Below, piece by piece: positions 6,527-7,238 of a DNA stretch of 7,238 bases. The DNA comes from M3007 sp035299505 (lineage in GTDB: Bacteria > Bacteroidota > Bacteroidia > Chitinophagales > Saprospiraceae): contig DATGWL010000095.1 of assembly GCA_035299505.1 (NCBI GenBank), positions 1-7,238 on the forward strand. The letters are read 5' to 3'. The notes under the pieces are model-generated. The model saw nothing but the letters and a program-made list of their open reading frames with translations. It was not told where the DNA came from and made no database searches. Within the stretch, counting starts at the first letter, position 1, and each line of letters starts with the position of its first letter. The translations under genes and the position numbers were made by a program.

Positions 6527-7238
6527 ATGACCCTACAACAACTCGAATATATCATTGCCCTGGACACCCACCGACAATTTTCGGCGGCCGCAGCGGCTTG
6601 TCACGTATCCCAACCATCGCTCAGTGCGTTGGTGCAGAAGCTGGAGGACGAGCTTGGCGTCAAAATTTTCGACCGCAGTCGGCAGCCCGTGGCGCCCACG
6701 GAAATCGGGCAGGAAATCATTGCGCAGGCCCGATTAGTGCTGCAGGAGGCCAATCACCTGCGCGAACTGGTAAGCGATCACCGGGAGAACATTACCGGCG
6801 ATTTCCGGCTGGGCATTATTCCCACCCTGGCGCCTTACCTCTTGCCCTTGTTTTTGAAAAAATTTGCCGAAAAACACCCGCTGGTTAACCTTTCCGTAAG
6901 CGAACGCACCACGGAGGGCTTGCTGCGCATGTTGCAACAAAACCAGCTCGATGCAGCCCTGCTGGCCACGCCCACCGGCGAGACCGGAATGACGGAAATG
7001 CCCATTTTTCAGGAGGAATTTGCGGCTTATGCGCCCCATGAGCCTGCTGTATTGGCAAAACGTTACCTGCTGGCCAAAGACATAGACCCCAACCGACTCG
7101 TACTGCTGGAAGAAGGTCATTGCCTGCGCAAACAGGTGATCAACCTCTGCCAGCTGCAAAAAGAACAGAGTCGTTTCCGCAACATCCACTACGAAGCCGG
7201 CAGCCTCGAAACCCTCCGCCGGCTGGTGGAAGCACATT
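6527..7238 (+). CDS. oxyR: Hydrogen peroxide-sensing LysR-family regulator OxyR, 3' end outside window
   Basis: The frame from the ATG at 6527 is open to the window end: 237 codons plus one base, about three quarters of the usual 305-315 residues. The N-terminus (MTLQQLEYIIALDTHRQFSA) and the following SQPSLSALVQKLEDELG stretch form the LysR winged helix-turn-helix. The effector domain shows GIIPTLAPYLLP with T100, and EEGHCLRKQVINLC with H198, C199 and C208. The numbering of these residues is identical to E. coli OxyR, where C199 and C208 form the disulfide that switches the regulator on; H198 and T100 also correspond to residues near the E. coli peroxidatic site. This makes the protein a true OxyR rather than a generic LysR regulator. 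It diverges from katG and shares a box with it. No Shine-Dalgarno is seen. The C-terminal oligomerisation part cannot be judged. Confidence 0.95.
   Translation, partial: MTLQQLEYIIALDTHRQFSAAAAACHVSQPSLSALVQKLEDELGVKIFDRSRQPVAPTEIGQEIIAQARLVLQEANHLRELVSDHRENITGDFRLGIIPTLAPYLLPLFLKKFAEKHPLVNLSVSERTTEGLLRMLQQNQLDAALLATPTGETGMTEMPIFQEEFAAYAPHEPAVLAKRYLLAKDIDPNRLVLLEEGHCLRKQVINLCQLQKEQSRFRNIHYEAGSLETLRRLVEAH

Noticed and set aside
6734..7237. Minus-strand frame of 167 codons opposite oxyR, and the plus-strand frame 6487-6888
   Set aside because: The oxyR frame from 6527 is continuous and carries residues aligned one to one with E. coli OxyR, so these are shadow frames.
1..7238. CRISPR arrays, tRNA or rRNA genes, riboswitches, attachment sites
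   Set aside because: No regularly spaced repeats, cloverleaf-like segments or conserved rRNA sequence were seen; the only non-coding gap over 200 bp is the oxyR-katG control region, already described.

Overview
The window most likely comes from a member of the Bacteroidota, perhaps a Saprospiria- or Cytophagia-like lineage (lineage is inference). The reasons are weak or absent Shine-Dalgarno sites at the main genes, A/T-rich leaders, promoter elements resembling the Bacteroidota -33 TTTG / -7 TAnnTTTG type, and the general character of the proteins. It holds two complete genes and two genes cut by the window edges.

Layout, left to right. (1) Positions 1-141 are the 5' end of an insertion sequence, probably IS3 family. 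It carries the first 29 codons of an OrfA-type transposase on the minus strand and a nested dyad that includes the transposase ribosome binding site. (2) Positions 161-3967, minus strand, encode a 1268-residue single-chain type IIG restriction enzyme: an N-terminal PD-(D/E)xK-like nuclease, an N6-adenine methyltransferase of the Eco57I kind, and a C-terminal TaqI-like target recognition region. About 540 bp of that last region (roughly 300-840) is about 33% GC, while the 60-bp blocks on each side are about 58%, which suggests a swapped specificity segment. (3) A strong intrinsic terminator (4043-4081, minus) separates this gene from katG. (4) Positions 4104-6308, minus strand, are a complete catalase-peroxidase gene, katG, with all heme-site and adduct residues in place. 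(5) Positions 6309-6526 form a divergent control region. It holds an OxyR-type box, candidate promoters facing both ways, a 14-bp perfect palindrome inside the katG promoter spacer, and a 19-bp perfect hairpin predicted to lie in the katG mRNA leader. (6) Positions 6527-7238, plus strand, are the first 237 codons of oxyR, with the redox cysteines at residues 199 and 208 exactly as in E. coli OxyR. This gene runs off the right edge.

How it works together: oxyR and katG form a classic peroxide-response divergon. The regulator is expected to sense H2O2 through its two cysteines, activate katG from a box centred near -65 of the katG promoter, and repress itself because the same box abuts its own -7 element. 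The restriction gene is a separate defence gene behind the katG terminator. The insertion sequence lies 20 bp past its stop codon in the same orientation, so read-through from the restriction gene into the element is likely. No wholly new system is evident. The best leads are the low-GC specificity island, the hairpin and palindrome in the katG leader and promoter, and the dyad at the insertion-sequence end.
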